DNA from: Faucicola osloensis_D
GTDB taxonomy: Bacteria > Pseudomonadota > Gammaproteobacteria > Pseudomonadales > Moraxellaceae
Strand: one strand, 5' to 3'
NCBI GenBank assembly: GCA_020041925.1
Contig: CP083409.1
Length of the DNA stretch: 64,000 nt
Positions 17,785 to 25,811 of the stretch are shown here, piece after piece (within the stretch, counting starts at the first letter, position 1; every line of letters starts with the position of its first letter). Position numbers and translations under genes: made by a program. The notes beneath the pieces are model-generated. The model ran no database searches, was not told the DNA's origin, and saw only the letters and a program-made list of their open reading frames with translations.

Positions 17785-17817
17785 GATTGAACCTTTAACA
17801 AATAATAGTTATAGCTA

Positions 17818-19218
17818 TTAGTACTTATAGCTATCAGGTTTGAACGGGCCTTCAACTGGCACACCGATATAATCGGCTTGTTGCTGCGTCAATTTAGTCA
17901 GCACCCCATTAAAGCCTGCAACCATGGCTGCTGCCACTTCTTCATCGAGTTTTTTTGGCAACACTTTGACATATAGATTGTCCGCTTTTTTATCCGCCGG
18001 CAAATCAGCAAATTTTTCTTTGAATAAGTGCATTTGCGCCAATACTTGGTTGGCAAAAGAGCCATCCATAATACGTGATGGGTGACCTGTGGCATTACCC
18101 AAATTGACCAAACGACCTTCCGACAATAAAAGCAAGTAATCGTTTTCATCTTCTGAGCGATAGACTTGGTGTACTTGAGGCTTCACTTCCACCCATTTCC
18201 AGTTGTCACGCATAAACTGGGTATCAATCTCGGTATCAAAGTGACCAATATTACAAACCACTGCGGTGGCTTTTAAGGCTTTTAACATATCGCTATTACA
18301 GACATGGTAGTTACCAGTGGTAGTGACCACCAAGTCAGTATCTTGCATAAGGGTTTTGTTGACGCCTTTGGCAGGGTCACCTTCCACAAATGGCGAGACC
18401 AATTCATAGCCATCCATACAAGCTTGCATACCACAAATTGGATCGGCTTCCGTCACTCGTACTATCATACCTTCTTGACGTAGGCTTTGAGCAGAACCTT
18501 TACCCACATCGCCATAACCGATAACAAGTGCACGACGACCTGCTAACAGCATATCGGTACCACGTTTGATGGCATCGTTTAGGCTATGACGACAGCCATA
18601 TTTGTTGTCATTTTTTGATTTGGTCACTGCGTCATTGACATTAATGGCGGGTACTTTTAACGTGCCTGCATTGAGCATTTCAATTAGACGATGTACCCCT
18701 GTTGTTGTCTCTTCTGAGATACCGTGAATGTTATCGAGCATTTGCGGGTAGTCGTTATGAATCAGCGCCGTCAAGTCACCGCCATCATCTAAAATAATAT
18801 TGGCATCCCACAGCTTGCCTGTGGCTTCACCGCCTTCAAAAATCTGTTGGCGAAGACACCATTCGTATTCTTCCTCAGTTTCGCCTTTCCAAGCAAACAC
18901 AGGAATACCGGCTGCTGCGATAGCGGCAGCAGCATGGTCTTGGGTTGAAAAAATATTACAAGAAGTCCAGCGTACTTCAGCACCCAGCGCCACGAGCGTT
19001 TCAATGAGCACAGCAGTTTGAATGGTCATGTGGATACAGCCCACAATCTTGGCGCCTTTTAAGGGCTGCTCGGCTTGGTAGCGTTGGCGTAAGCCCATCA
19101 AAGCAGGCATTTCAGTTTCAGCCAGTTTGATTTCTTTGCGACCGTAGTCGGCAAGGCTAATATCGGCAACTTTGTAATCAGAAAAATTTGAATCAGTAGA
19201 ATTGATAGACAGGGACAC
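17818..19218 (-). CDS. ahcY: Adenosylhomocysteinase (SAH hydrolase)
   Basis: AhcY splits S-adenosylhomocysteine into adenosine and homocysteine, removing the product inhibitor of SAM-dependent methylation. The protein carries an NAD-binding domain (RRALVIGYGDVGKGSAQSLR), the catalytic stretches CIHMTIQTAVLIETL and WTSCNIFSTQDHAAAA, and the C-terminal KPDSYKY. The start is a GTG at 19218 (466 aa): AAGGAG lies 8 bases before it, whereas the longer reading from a GTG at 19227 begins inside that ribosome site. The leader carries an SAH riboswitch, so expression should rise when SAH accumulates. Confidence 0.95.
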   Translation of the reverse strand: MSLSINSTDSNFSDYKVADISLADYGRKEIKLAETEMPALMGLRQRYQAEQPLKGAKIVGCIHMTIQTAVLIETLVALGAEVRWTSCNIFSTQDHAAAAIAAAGIPVFAWKGETEEEYEWCLRQQIFEGGEATGKLWDANIILDDGGDLTALIHNDYPQMLDNIHGISEETTTGVHRLIEMLNAGTLKVPAINVNDAVTKSKNDNKYGCRHSLNDAIKRGTDMLLAGRRALVIGYGDVGKGSAQSLRQEGMIVRVTEADPICGMQACMDGYELVSPFVEGDPAKGVNKTLMQDTDLVVTTTGNYHVCNSDMLKALKATAVVCNIGHFDTEIDTQFMRDNWKWVEVKPQVHQVYRSEDENDYLLLLSEGRLVNLGNATGHPSRIMDGSFANQVLAQMHLFKEKFADLPADKKADNLYVKVLPKKLDEEVAAAMVAGFNGVLTKLTQQQADYIGVPVEGPFKPDSYKY

Positions 19219-19232
19219 TGCGTCCACTCCTT
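19216..19232 (-). promoter_or_regulatory. ahcY ribosome site and GTG start, candidate expression platform
   Basis: AAGGAG (19227-19232) is 8 bases before the GTG start. ACGCAG, ending on the G of that start codon, is exactly complementary to CTGCGT at the 3' edge of the riboswitch (19261-19266). Pairing between them would mask the start; folding of the aptamer pseudoknot would compete with it. The pairing is visible in sequence; its function is inference. Confidence 0.5.
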
Positions 19233-19261
19233 AAAACCGGTAAAAAAAGTTAAAGTAAAAA

Positions 19262-19371
19262 CGCAGATGCCGTTATTTATTTTGGATTTATTTTGGTTAA
19301 AACACAAAAAACGAGCCTAGCGCAGGCAAGCGAATATAAATTAAGCCAACCTTAAGCTGCAGCATCTCTCG
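19262..19371 (-). promoter_or_regulatory. S-adenosylhomocysteine (SAH) riboswitch upstream of ahcY
   Basis: Read on the minus strand, the leader has the SAH-aptamer blocks in order. CGAG is followed by AGATGCTGCAGC; further on comes GCTAGGCTCG, closing helix P1 (CGAG with CTCG). At the 3' end comes AACGGCATCT, whose GCATCT pairs perfectly with AGATGC to form the pseudoknot. Compared with the Ralstonia solanacearum aptamer as I recall it, four of the six pseudoknot pairs differ but remain complementary. Insertions are an extra hairpin (TTAAG-GTTGG-CTTAA) and a long A/T-rich segment where P4 normally lies. SAH riboswitches switch expression on with SAH, which fits this gene. Confidence 0.85.
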
Positions 19372-19679
19372 ATAGGCGTATTGTAAAAAAAATTAACATA
19401 AAAGTCATTCTCTTAATTGCAACATCAACTTAAGTCTTTTAAAAAAGCAACATTTTTGATAAAATATTACACTTCATCCAATGTAATTACATAAACATAT
19501 AGAAAAGTTATACAAAATTAAAAGACATTGCTGAAAAATTACGTTTTAATATACCTAAGAGAAACGTAACAAAATATGTCAACTAATTTACTTTTTCTTT
19601 ATATGTCATTCATCGCTTGAAAATCTTTTAGATTTTTAAGAGAAATGGTAAATTTACATCCTGTCCTTAGGAGATTTAT

Positions 19680-20489
19680 ATGAAAGTTTTGAAATTAGCT
19701 GCTATTCCTGCTGCTTTAATCGCAACTTCTGCTTTTGCTGAAACTGTCGTTGTTGATCAACAAATTGTTGCACAGCCTGTTGCCGTATCTACTACCACCT
19801 ACGATCCAAACTTAGGTGTAGTAAAAAACACAACAACTCAATTGGTTACTGGTACTAGAACGTTTTTTGATACCGTAACACATCCTGCTGCTATCAGTGC
19901 CGAAGTAGGTACTTTAGGTTATGGTGCCAATATTGGTTGGGGTTTAAATGATAAAACTGAGCTTGTAGTTGGTTGGGCTGGCGGCGATATTGGTGATTTA
20001 AAAGACACCATCGAAATTGAAGATGTTGAATATGACTTAGAAACAGATTCAAGCAATCCGTATCTTGGTGTGAATTTACGCCCAGCTGGAAATTGGTTTA
20101 CTGTGGGTGTTGGTACCATTTTTGGTGACAACGAAATCACTTTGAAAAAACAAGCAAATGAAACCAAACCAGTTAACATCAATGGTAATTCTTACTATGG
20201 TAACATTGAAGCGTCAGCTGAAAATAAAAACACTTTGAACCCATACTTAACTATTGGTTTCCGTCCAAATATTACTAATAACTTTGGTGTATTTGGTGAA
20301 ATCGGTGCAGCTTATACTGGTGGCTTAAAAGTGACTGATGCTAAAACACGAGTTCTAGATGCCAATGGTCAAGAAATTACAAAATTTGACAATAATCAAT
20401 TAAAATCTGACTTACAACAAGATTTGGATGACTCAGATTATTCAAAATGGTACCCAATCGCTAAAATCGGTGCAACTTACCGTTTCTAA
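19680..20489 (+). CDS. Outer-membrane beta-barrel protein, function unknown
   Basis: The 269-residue protein has a clear signal peptide (MKVLKLAAIPAALIATSAFA, cleavage before ETVV). It then has alternating amphipathic strands (LGYGANIGWGLNDKTELVVGW, NPYLGVNLRPAGNWFTVGVG, LNPYLTIGFRPNI, FGVFGEIGAAYTGG) and ends in YRF, the usual C-terminal aromatic signal for outer-membrane assembly. This suggests a small barrel of about 8 strands. I do not recognise a named family; OmpW and OmpA were considered but their signatures are absent. A strong ribosome site (AGGAG, 7 bases), a single-gene unit with its own terminator and a long A/T-rich leader with a 7-bp hairpin near 19620-19636 suggest good expression. 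Confidence 0.75.
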   Translation: MKVLKLAAIPAALIATSAFAETVVVDQQIVAQPVAVSTTTYDPNLGVVKNTTTQLVTGTRTFFDTVTHPAAISAEVGTLGYGANIGWGLNDKTELVVGWAGGDIGDLKDTIEIEDVEYDLETDSSNPYLGVNLRPAGNWFTVGVGTIFGDNEITLKKQANETKPVNINGNSYYGNIEASAENKNTLNPYLTIGFRPNITNNFGVFGEIGAAYTGGLKVTDAKTRVLDANGQEITKFDNNQLKSDLQQDLDDSDYSKWYPIAKIGATYRF

Positions 20490-20510
20490 TTTGTTAGCGT
20501 AAGTTTTAGA

Positions 20511-20539
20511 AAAACGACACTTTTGGTGTCGTTTTTTTT
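20511..20539 (+). terminator. Rho-independent terminator of the outer-membrane protein gene
   Basis: A 10-bp stem (AAAACGACAC and GTGTCGTTTT, five-base loop) is followed by further T, 22 bases after the stop codon. Confidence 0.9.
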
Positions 20540-20608
20540 GCCGAATCATTGCCAAAAGTTTGCTTTATTGATACTATCCGCTATCAATTTTTGAGGCGAG
20601 ATTCATTG

Positions 20609-22108
20609 ATGTATAACAAAGATTTAGCTTGCTTGGCGCAAGCAAGTGTGATGGATAGCATTCATTGTAGTGTCAATCTTGTTAGTTCACCTATGTGGGA
20701 TTGGTTGGTGTGGATTTTGATTTGTATTGGTGTGTTTTTTACCGTCATGACAGGGTTTGTTCAATTTCGTTTATTTGGACATAGTGTCAAAAATTTGCTG
20801 GCTAGTCGAAGCACCGAACATCACGAGCATAGTGAGAGTATCTCATCGTTTCAAGCGTTTATGACAGGACTGGCGAGTCGTGTCGGTACAGGGAATATCG
20901 CAGGAGTTGCTATTGCCGTGAGTGTTGGCGGACCCGGTGCGGTATTTTGGATGTGGTTTATTGCCTTGATTGGGATGGCATCGGCGTTTGCTGAGTCGTC
21001 ATTGGCACAATTATTTAAGGTGCGAGATGCCAATGGGCATTTTCGCGGTGGACCTGCTTACTATATCCGTCAGGGTTTAGGGCAAGGTTGGCTAGGTGTG
21101 GCTTTTGCCGTGAGTCTGATTTTGTGTTTTGGCTTGGTATATAATGCCATTCAAGCCAATACCATCGCCCAAGCCGTACAATCGGCGGTTGGTTGTACGG
21201 GCGATAATACCTGTGCTTCATGGGGAACGGGTAAACATGTGGTAGCGCTATTGTTGGTTATTATCTCTGCACCAATTATTTTTGGTGGGATAAAACGGGT
21301 TGCCACCATTTCAGAAATGCTAGTACCTGTGATGGCAGGGGTGTATCTGCTAATGGCGTTGTATATTATTGTGACCAATATCACCATGATTCCGCAGGTA
21401 TTTAATTTGATTTTGACCGATGCCTTTACTTTTAATGCGGCAGCGGGTGGGGCGCTAGGTGGTTTGGTGTCGCAGTCGATGATGCTTGGGATTAAGCGGG
21501 GTTTGTACTCAAACGAAGCAGGACAAGGCTCTGCCCCAAATGCCGCTGCGGCTGCGGATGTACCTCACCCCGCCACACAAGGACTGATTCAAAGTTTGGG
21601 CGTTTTTGTGGATACCATTATTGTCTGTTCTTGTACTGCGTTTATTATTTTATTATCAAAATTACCCACCGCTGATTTGACAGGGATTCAATTGACCCAA
21701 GCTGCATTAGAAAGTCATGTGGGTTCATGGGCGCAAATTTTCCTAGCGGTAGTGCTGTTTATGTTCGCTTTTTCGAGTATTATTGGCAACTACGCCTACG
21801 CCGAAACCAACGTGCAATATCTTAAGAATCATCCAATGATTTTGAATGTCTTTCGTATTTTAGTGCTTGCCTTTGTGTATTTTGGTTCTGTGGCTGAAGT
21901 GCCTATGGTGTGGGATATGGGGGATTTGATGATGGCGATTATGGCGTACATTAATCTTGTCAGTATCGTCCTGTTGTCAAAATATGTATTTATTTTGGCA
22001 AAAGATTATTCCGCTCAAATCAAATCAGGTGTTAAGCATCCTGTTTTTAACATCAATAAATACCCCGCCATGAAAGCCAAAATCACATCGGGAATTTGGG
22101 AAAAATAA
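20609..22108 (+). CDS. Alanine/glycine:cation (Na+) symporter, AGCS family
   Basis: This inner-membrane amino-acid transporter has about 10-11 membrane segments in 499 residues. Family features are FFTVMTGFVQFRLF near the N-terminus, FMTGLASRVGTGNIAGVA, the GGPGAVFWMW motif, and GLYSNEAGQGSAPNAAAAA in the middle. It imports alanine or glycine with Na+ or H+. The start at 20609 is chosen because a reading from 20549 begins just behind the previous terminator and adds a non-family extension. It has its own terminator. A glycine riboswitch was looked for in the short leader and not found. Confidence 0.92.
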   Translation: MYNKDLACLAQASVMDSIHCSVNLVSSPMWDWLVWILICIGVFFTVMTGFVQFRLFGHSVKNLLASRSTEHHEHSESISSFQAFMTGLASRVGTGNIAGVAIAVSVGGPGAVFWMWFIALIGMASAFAESSLAQLFKVRDANGHFRGGPAYYIRQGLGQGWLGVAFAVSLILCFGLVYNAIQANTIAQAVQSAVGCTGDNTCASWGTGKHVVALLLVIISAPIIFGGIKRVATISEMLVPVMAGVYLLMALYIIVTNITMIPQVFNLILTDAFTFNAAAGGALGGLVSQSMMLGIKRGLYSNEAGQGSAPNAAAAADVPHPATQGLIQSLGVFVDTIIVCSCTAFIILLSKLPTADLTGIQLTQAALESHVGSWAQIFLAVVLFMFAFSSIIGNYAYAETNVQYLKNHPMILNVFRILVLAFVYFGSVAEVPMVWDMGDLMMAIMAYINLVSIVLLSKYVFILAKDYSAQIKSGVKHPVFNINKYPAMKAKITSGIWEK

Positions 22109-22122
22109 CGATTAGACAATAA

Positions 22123-22152
22123 AAAAAGCCGTTGGTTATCAATGGCTTTTTT
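22123..22152 (+). terminator. Rho-independent terminator of the symporter gene
   Basis: A 12-bp stem with one G:U pair (AAAAAGCCGTTG and CAATGGCTTTTT, five-base loop) ends in a T-run, 14 bases after the stop codon. Confidence 0.85.
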
Positions 22153-22245
22153 ATTGTTTGGCTGGGTATCATAAGCGATACCAACAAATAGTGCGTTTTT
22201 TTATAGGTTTTTAAAACAGGGTTTAAAATAGGCTTTAATACCCAA

Positions 22246-22707
22246 TCAGATGATTGATTTTTCAAACACTTGCCGTAATTCAAAACTGGTATGCACTTGT
22301 GCGATACCTTCAATACGGTTTAGACGATGCAATAAAAATTCTTCGTAATGCGCCATATCTTTGACCAAAGCTTTGATAAGATAGTCTTCGCTGCGCCCTG
22401 TTACAATACTACAGCTGACCACTTCAGGAAATTCTCGTAGTTTTTTTTCAAAATTGCTAAAGCGTTCTGCCGTATGTTTATCCATGCTAATGGCAATATA
22501 GACTGACAGTTGATAACCTAATTTTCTAGGGTCAGTGGTGACACTATAACCCGTGATAACACCTGAATCCTCTAATTGTTTGACTCTGCGCGCACAGGGA
22601 GTAGGACTTAAGTTTACGCTTTCTGCCAATTCAAGGTTACTTATGCGCGCATTTTCTCGTAATAGCGCTAAAATTTGTCTGTCTATTTTATCTAATGAAG
22701 CCATCAT
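22246..22707 (-). CDS. Lrp/AsnC-family transcriptional regulator
   Basis: The 153-residue protein starts with a helix-turn-helix (DKIDRQILALLRENARISNLELAESVNLSPTPCARRVKQLE) and continues with a RAM/AsnC ligand domain (VVSCSIVTGRSEDYLIKALV). This is the form of Lrp-type feast/famine regulators that sense amino acids. It is divergent from leuA with 161 bases between the starts, so autoregulation and control of leuA are plausible; a GGCTA/TAGCC inverted repeat lies in that gap. It could also control the alanine symporter behind it. Effector and targets cannot be read from the sequence. Confidence 0.85.
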   Translation of the reverse strand: MMASLDKIDRQILALLRENARISNLELAESVNLSPTPCARRVKQLEDSGVITGYSVTTDPRKLGYQLSVYIAISMDKHTAERFSNFEKKLREFPEVVSCSIVTGRSEDYLIKALVKDMAHYEEFLLHRLNRIEGIAQVHTSFELRQVFEKSII

Positions 22708-22730
22708 AAATTCTCAAATTTAGTGGTTTT

Positions 22731-22756
22731 GGCTACATAATATAATTATATTAGCC
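22731..22756. promoter_or_regulatory. Inverted repeat between the Lrp-type regulator and leuA
   Basis: GGCTA and TAGCC frame a fully A/T-rich centre that contains TATAATTATA. It sits about 25-50 bases before the regulator gene, a likely place for an Lrp/AsnC operator. Confidence 0.4.
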
Positions 22757-22819
22757 ATAAATATCAAATTCTATATATTTTATAGCAAAATTTGGTTACT
22801 TCAACTACAAAAAAATGGG

Positions 22820-22825
22820 TATAAT
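22820..22825 (+). promoter_or_regulatory. -10 element of the leuA promoter
   Basis: A perfect TATAAT 44 bases before the leuA start; no good -35 at 17 bases, which would fit an activator-dependent promoter. No leader peptide with Leu codons was found, so classical attenuation is unlikely. Confidence 0.45.
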
Positions 22826-22868
22826 TTCAGCATAAAATTTTAAGCAAAATTAAATTTGGAGAATTAGC

Positions 22869-24599
22869 ATGTCAATACAACCCAAAAACGCGGCTTTTAA
22901 TCATAAAAAATACCAACCCTTTGCGTTTGCACCAAAGATGACCCAGCGTACTTGGCCTGATAAAACCATCACCAAAGCGCCCATATGGACGTCGGTGGAT
23001 TTGCGAGATGGTAACCAAGCCTTGATTGAGCCGATGAGCATTGAACAAAAAATGCGCTTCTTTGACTTGTTGGTGCAAGTGGGTTTTAAAGAAATTGAGA
23101 TTGGTTTTCCCTCGGCGGCGCAAGTTGAGTATGACTTTACCCGCAAATTAATCGAAGGCGGACACGTACCCGACGATGTGACCTTGCAGGTATTGGTCCA
23201 GGCACGCGAACATTTGATTCGCCGTACCTTTGAGTCGTTAAAAGGTGCCAAACGTGCCATCGTCCACGTATATAACTCAACCTCAAAAGTGCAGCGCGAA
23301 AAAGTGTATCAAAAAGATTATGATGACATTATTGCGATTGCGGTTGAAGGCGCAACATTGTTGCGTGATTTGGCGAAAGAATACCCTGAAACCGAATGGA
23401 TTTTTGAATATTCCCCTGAAAGTTTCTCACAAACCGAGGTCGATTTTTCGGTCAAAATCTGTGATGAGGTGTGTAAAGTTTGGCGACCGGACTTAGGTCA
23501 GAAGGTAATCTTTAACTTGCCATCAACAGTAGAGAGCTCAACGCCCAATATTTATGCCGATCAGATTGAATATTTTTGCCAAAACTTACCCATGCGTGAG
23601 CATGTGATTGTGAGCCTTCACACGCATAATGACCGTGGCTGTGCCGTGGCTGCCAGTGAGTTGGGTTTGATGGCAGGGGCTGACCGTATTGAAGGCACGC
23701 TTTTTGGCAATGGCGAGCGCACAGGCAACATGGACATCATGGTCATGGCGATGAATATGTATAGCCAAGGCGTAGACCCACAGCTTGATTTTAGTAACAT
23801 GAGCGAAATCGCCCAAGTGGTAAGTGAGTGCAATCAGTTACCGATTCATCCACGCCATCCCTACGTGGGCGAATTGGTATTTACCGCTTTTAGTGGCTCG
23901 CACCAAGATGCCATTAAAAAATCGCTAGATTATAACGAGAAAAATGCCGAAGCTACCCAAGGCTTATGGGATGTGGCGTACTTGCCGATTGATCCTTCTC
24001 ATATCGGACGCGGCTATCAGGATGTCGTGCGTATCAATAGCCAGTCAGGTAAAGGCGGTGTTGCTTATATCTTGCAACGTGACTTTGGTTTTCATTTGCC
24101 ACGCTGGACGCAAATTGACTTTAGCCGTGTCATTCAGCAAGAAGCCGAAAGTCGCCAGACAGAATTGACATCAGATGATGTTATTAGCGTGTTTGAAAAC
24201 ACCTATTTGAACCAATCTACTTTGGCGTTGCAAGATTATGAAATCAAGAACACGGCGGGTACAGTAAGCTTTACAGGCTCTGTACGCATGGGAGATGACA
24301 TCATAGACGTTGTTGGTAATGGCAATGGTCCGTTGTCTGCCTTTATCAATGCCCTCTCTGCCAAATTGAACAAAAATATTCACGTTATCAACTATGCAGA
24401 GCATGCGTTAACGGTTGAAAGTCAAAGCCCGCTCACCCAAAACAACAGTGATGCCAATGCCGTTGCTTATTTACAGTTAAATATTGAAGGTGAGATTTAT
24501 TCAGGTATCGGCACTTGCTCAAGCACCGTATCAGCGATGTTAAAAGCCGCCTTGTCTGCGTTGGCACAAGCGCAGATTGCCGATACTGAACATCATTAA
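22869..24599 (+). CDS. leuA: 2-isopropylmalate synthase
   Basis: LeuA condenses acetyl-CoA with 2-oxoisovalerate, the first committed step to leucine. The 576-residue length and N-terminal PFAFAPKMTQRTWPDKTI are of the longer type-2 LeuA. The DRE-TIM catalytic barrel (about 30-330) shows SVDLRDGNQALIEPMS, and the metal-binding histidines are in SLHTHNDRGCAVAASELG. The C-terminal regulatory domain (LeuA dimer, about 430-570) ends with GIGTCSSTVSAMLKAALSAL, where leucine binds for feedback inhibition. A GGAGA ribosome site precedes the ATG. The divergent Lrp-type regulator may control it. Confidence 0.96.
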   Translation: MSIQPKNAAFNHKKYQPFAFAPKMTQRTWPDKTITKAPIWTSVDLRDGNQALIEPMSIEQKMRFFDLLVQVGFKEIEIGFPSAAQVEYDFTRKLIEGGHVPDDVTLQVLVQAREHLIRRTFESLKGAKRAIVHVYNSTSKVQREKVYQKDYDDIIAIAVEGATLLRDLAKEYPETEWIFEYSPESFSQTEVDFSVKICDEVCKVWRPDLGQKVIFNLPSTVESSTPNIYADQIEYFCQNLPMREHVIVSLHTHNDRGCAVAASELGLMAGADRIEGTLFGNGERTGNMDIMVMAMNMYSQGVDPQLDFSNMSEIAQVVSECNQLPIHPRHPYVGELVFTAFSGSHQDAIKKSLDYNEKNAEATQGLWDVAYLPIDPSHIGRGYQDVVRINSQSGKGGVAYILQRDFGFHLPRWTQIDFSRVIQQEAESRQTELTSDDVISVFENTYLNQSTLALQDYEIKNTAGTVSFTGSVRMGDDIIDVVGNGNGPLSAFINALSAKLNKNIHVINYAEHALTVESQSPLTQNNSDANAVAYLQLNIEGEIYSGIGTCSSTVSAMLKAALSALAQAQIADTEHH

Positions 24600-24641
24600 T
24601 TAGCTTTATAAAGCGCAAATTTATCAGTAGCTTTTATAATC

Positions 24642-24673
24642 AAAAGAGTAATTGCCCTAGTTGCTCTTTTTTT
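24642..24673 (+). terminator. Rho-independent terminator of leuA
   Basis: A stem with one G:U pair (AAAAGAGTAA with TTGCTCTTTT) and a T-run begins 43 bases after the leuA stop. Confidence 0.8.
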
Positions 24674-24817
24674 ATGGGCTAACATGTGAAATGCCTAGAT
24701 TAATAGTAAACAGGGCTGATAGCAAAAGTCGCTAATAGCAAAAGTGGTTTAATTCCAGACAAACCATTTTATGGTATGATAGAGGTACTTTAAATTTTAC
24801 CGTAATAATAGAGTTGT

Positions 24818-25141
24818 ATGATGCATTGCGATATTTATAAATTTAGCAAAAAAGATGACCTGTATGTGTACATTGCTCGCCCAGATTATCCCAATGACAC
24901 GGACGAGATTCGTGACTGGTTGTCAGTGTTGCCCAAGGATTTTCGTCAAGCGATTGGGCGCGAAACCTTTGTGATGCATTTGGATTTGGCGAATACGCCA
25001 AAGCTTGCACGAGTCAATAAAGCAGAAGTGTTAGAAAAGTTACAAAACCAAGGGTATTTTGTGCAAATGCCGCCTGAAGATGTGTTGTTACGCCAAGCAA
25101 AATTAAATATGGCAGAAGCGCAGCAGAACAAGTGGCAGTAG
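24818..25141 (+). CDS. ycgL: YcgL domain protein
   Basis: The 107-residue cytosolic protein matches the YcgL family: MHCDIYKFSKKDDLYVYIARPD at the start, LPKDFRQAIG in the middle, and LANTPKLARVNKAEVLEKLQNQGYFVQMPPED. The biochemical role is unknown; in E. coli the homologue lies near minC and in other species it is linked to RNase D. Two ATG codons in tandem are possible starts. A TATGAT -10 element lies about 43 bases upstream. The gene is probably co-transcribed with the small membrane protein 66 bases downstream. Confidence 0.88.
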   Translation: MMHCDIYKFSKKDDLYVYIARPDYPNDTDEIRDWLSVLPKDFRQAIGRETFVMHLDLANTPKLARVNKAEVLEKLQNQGYFVQMPPEDVLLRQAKLNMAEAQQNKWQ

Positions 25142-25207
25142 CAAAATTTTAACCAAATGATTTGAATCATGCTAAAATAATCCATCTATTTTTGGCAAGG
25201 CAAAATT

Positions 25208-25663
25208 ATGTTTGCATTTTTATCACTCGACCAAATCGGTAATGTGCTAGGCGAAATCATCATTTGGTGGGCACAGCTGGTTCAAGGTGTGCCGCCAGAT
25301 AAATTACCTCTATATGCCTATGTGGGGTTTTCCATTGTCGTATTACTGCTTTGGATTTTAGTGGTACGGATTTTGCCAAAAACGCTTGCAGGTTTGAGTT
25401 GGATTATTCTATTTGCGATTTTGCTCACGCCAACCACTTCCCTTGGCACCCCGCCTGACATCGCACCAGCGAGTATTTCAGTGGTTTATGGGATTTTACT
25501 CAAAGATCCAGCAATTATCTTTAATGGGTTGCTACCAATTATGGTTGTGATTACAGTGGGCTGTATTTTGGGTTTCATTTGGCAAATTCTTCGAATGGGC
25601 ATCGATAAAACCAACAAAAAACATGCGCTAAATAACGCCAATATCAGCCAGCCTAGCCGCTAA
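25208..25663 (+). CDS. Small hydrophobic membrane protein, function unknown
   Basis: The 151-residue protein shows three likely membrane helices (about 36-57, LYAYVGFSIVVLLLWILVV; 62-80, LAGLSWIILFAILLTP; 107-128, LLPIMVVITVGCILGF) and a short charged C-terminal tail. No signal peptide or known domain is recognised. It lies between ycgL and a MoxR/CoxE-like pair on the same strand. It could be a membrane partner of that pair, but 148 bases of repeat-rich spacer separate them, so this is only a suggestion. Confidence 0.65.
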   Translation: MFAFLSLDQIGNVLGEIIIWWAQLVQGVPPDKLPLYAYVGFSIVVLLLWILVVRILPKTLAGLSWIILFAILLTPTTSLGTPPDIAPASISVVYGILLKDPAIIFNGLLPIMVVITVGCILGFIWQILRMGIDKTNKKHALNNANISQPSR

Positions 25664-25695
25664 GTTATGATGGTGATAAGCCAACAAGCTGTTAC

Positions 25696-25756
25696 GGCTT
25701 AACTTTTTATAGCTTAATCTTTTACAGCTTAACCTTTTACTTATAGCTTAACTTTC
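25696..25756 (+). repeat. Imperfect 15-19 bp tandem repeat built on GCTTAA
   Basis: Four units of the type GCTTAACTTTTTATA follow each other in the spacer before the MoxR gene. They are non-coding here. Confidence 0.6.
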
Positions 25757-25811
25757 CCTAAAACTTATGATAGTCTAAAACTCATTTTTGACGATTATCA
25801 TAGGTTTTTTT

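Noticed and set aside
19098..19307. 69-codon minus-strand frame at the start of ahcY
   Set aside because: It overlaps the riboswitch and ahcY in another frame and has no ribosome site of its own.
20490..20608. Possible glycine riboswitch before the alanine/glycine symporter
   Set aside because: The leader is too short after the preceding terminator and the conserved core blocks were not found.
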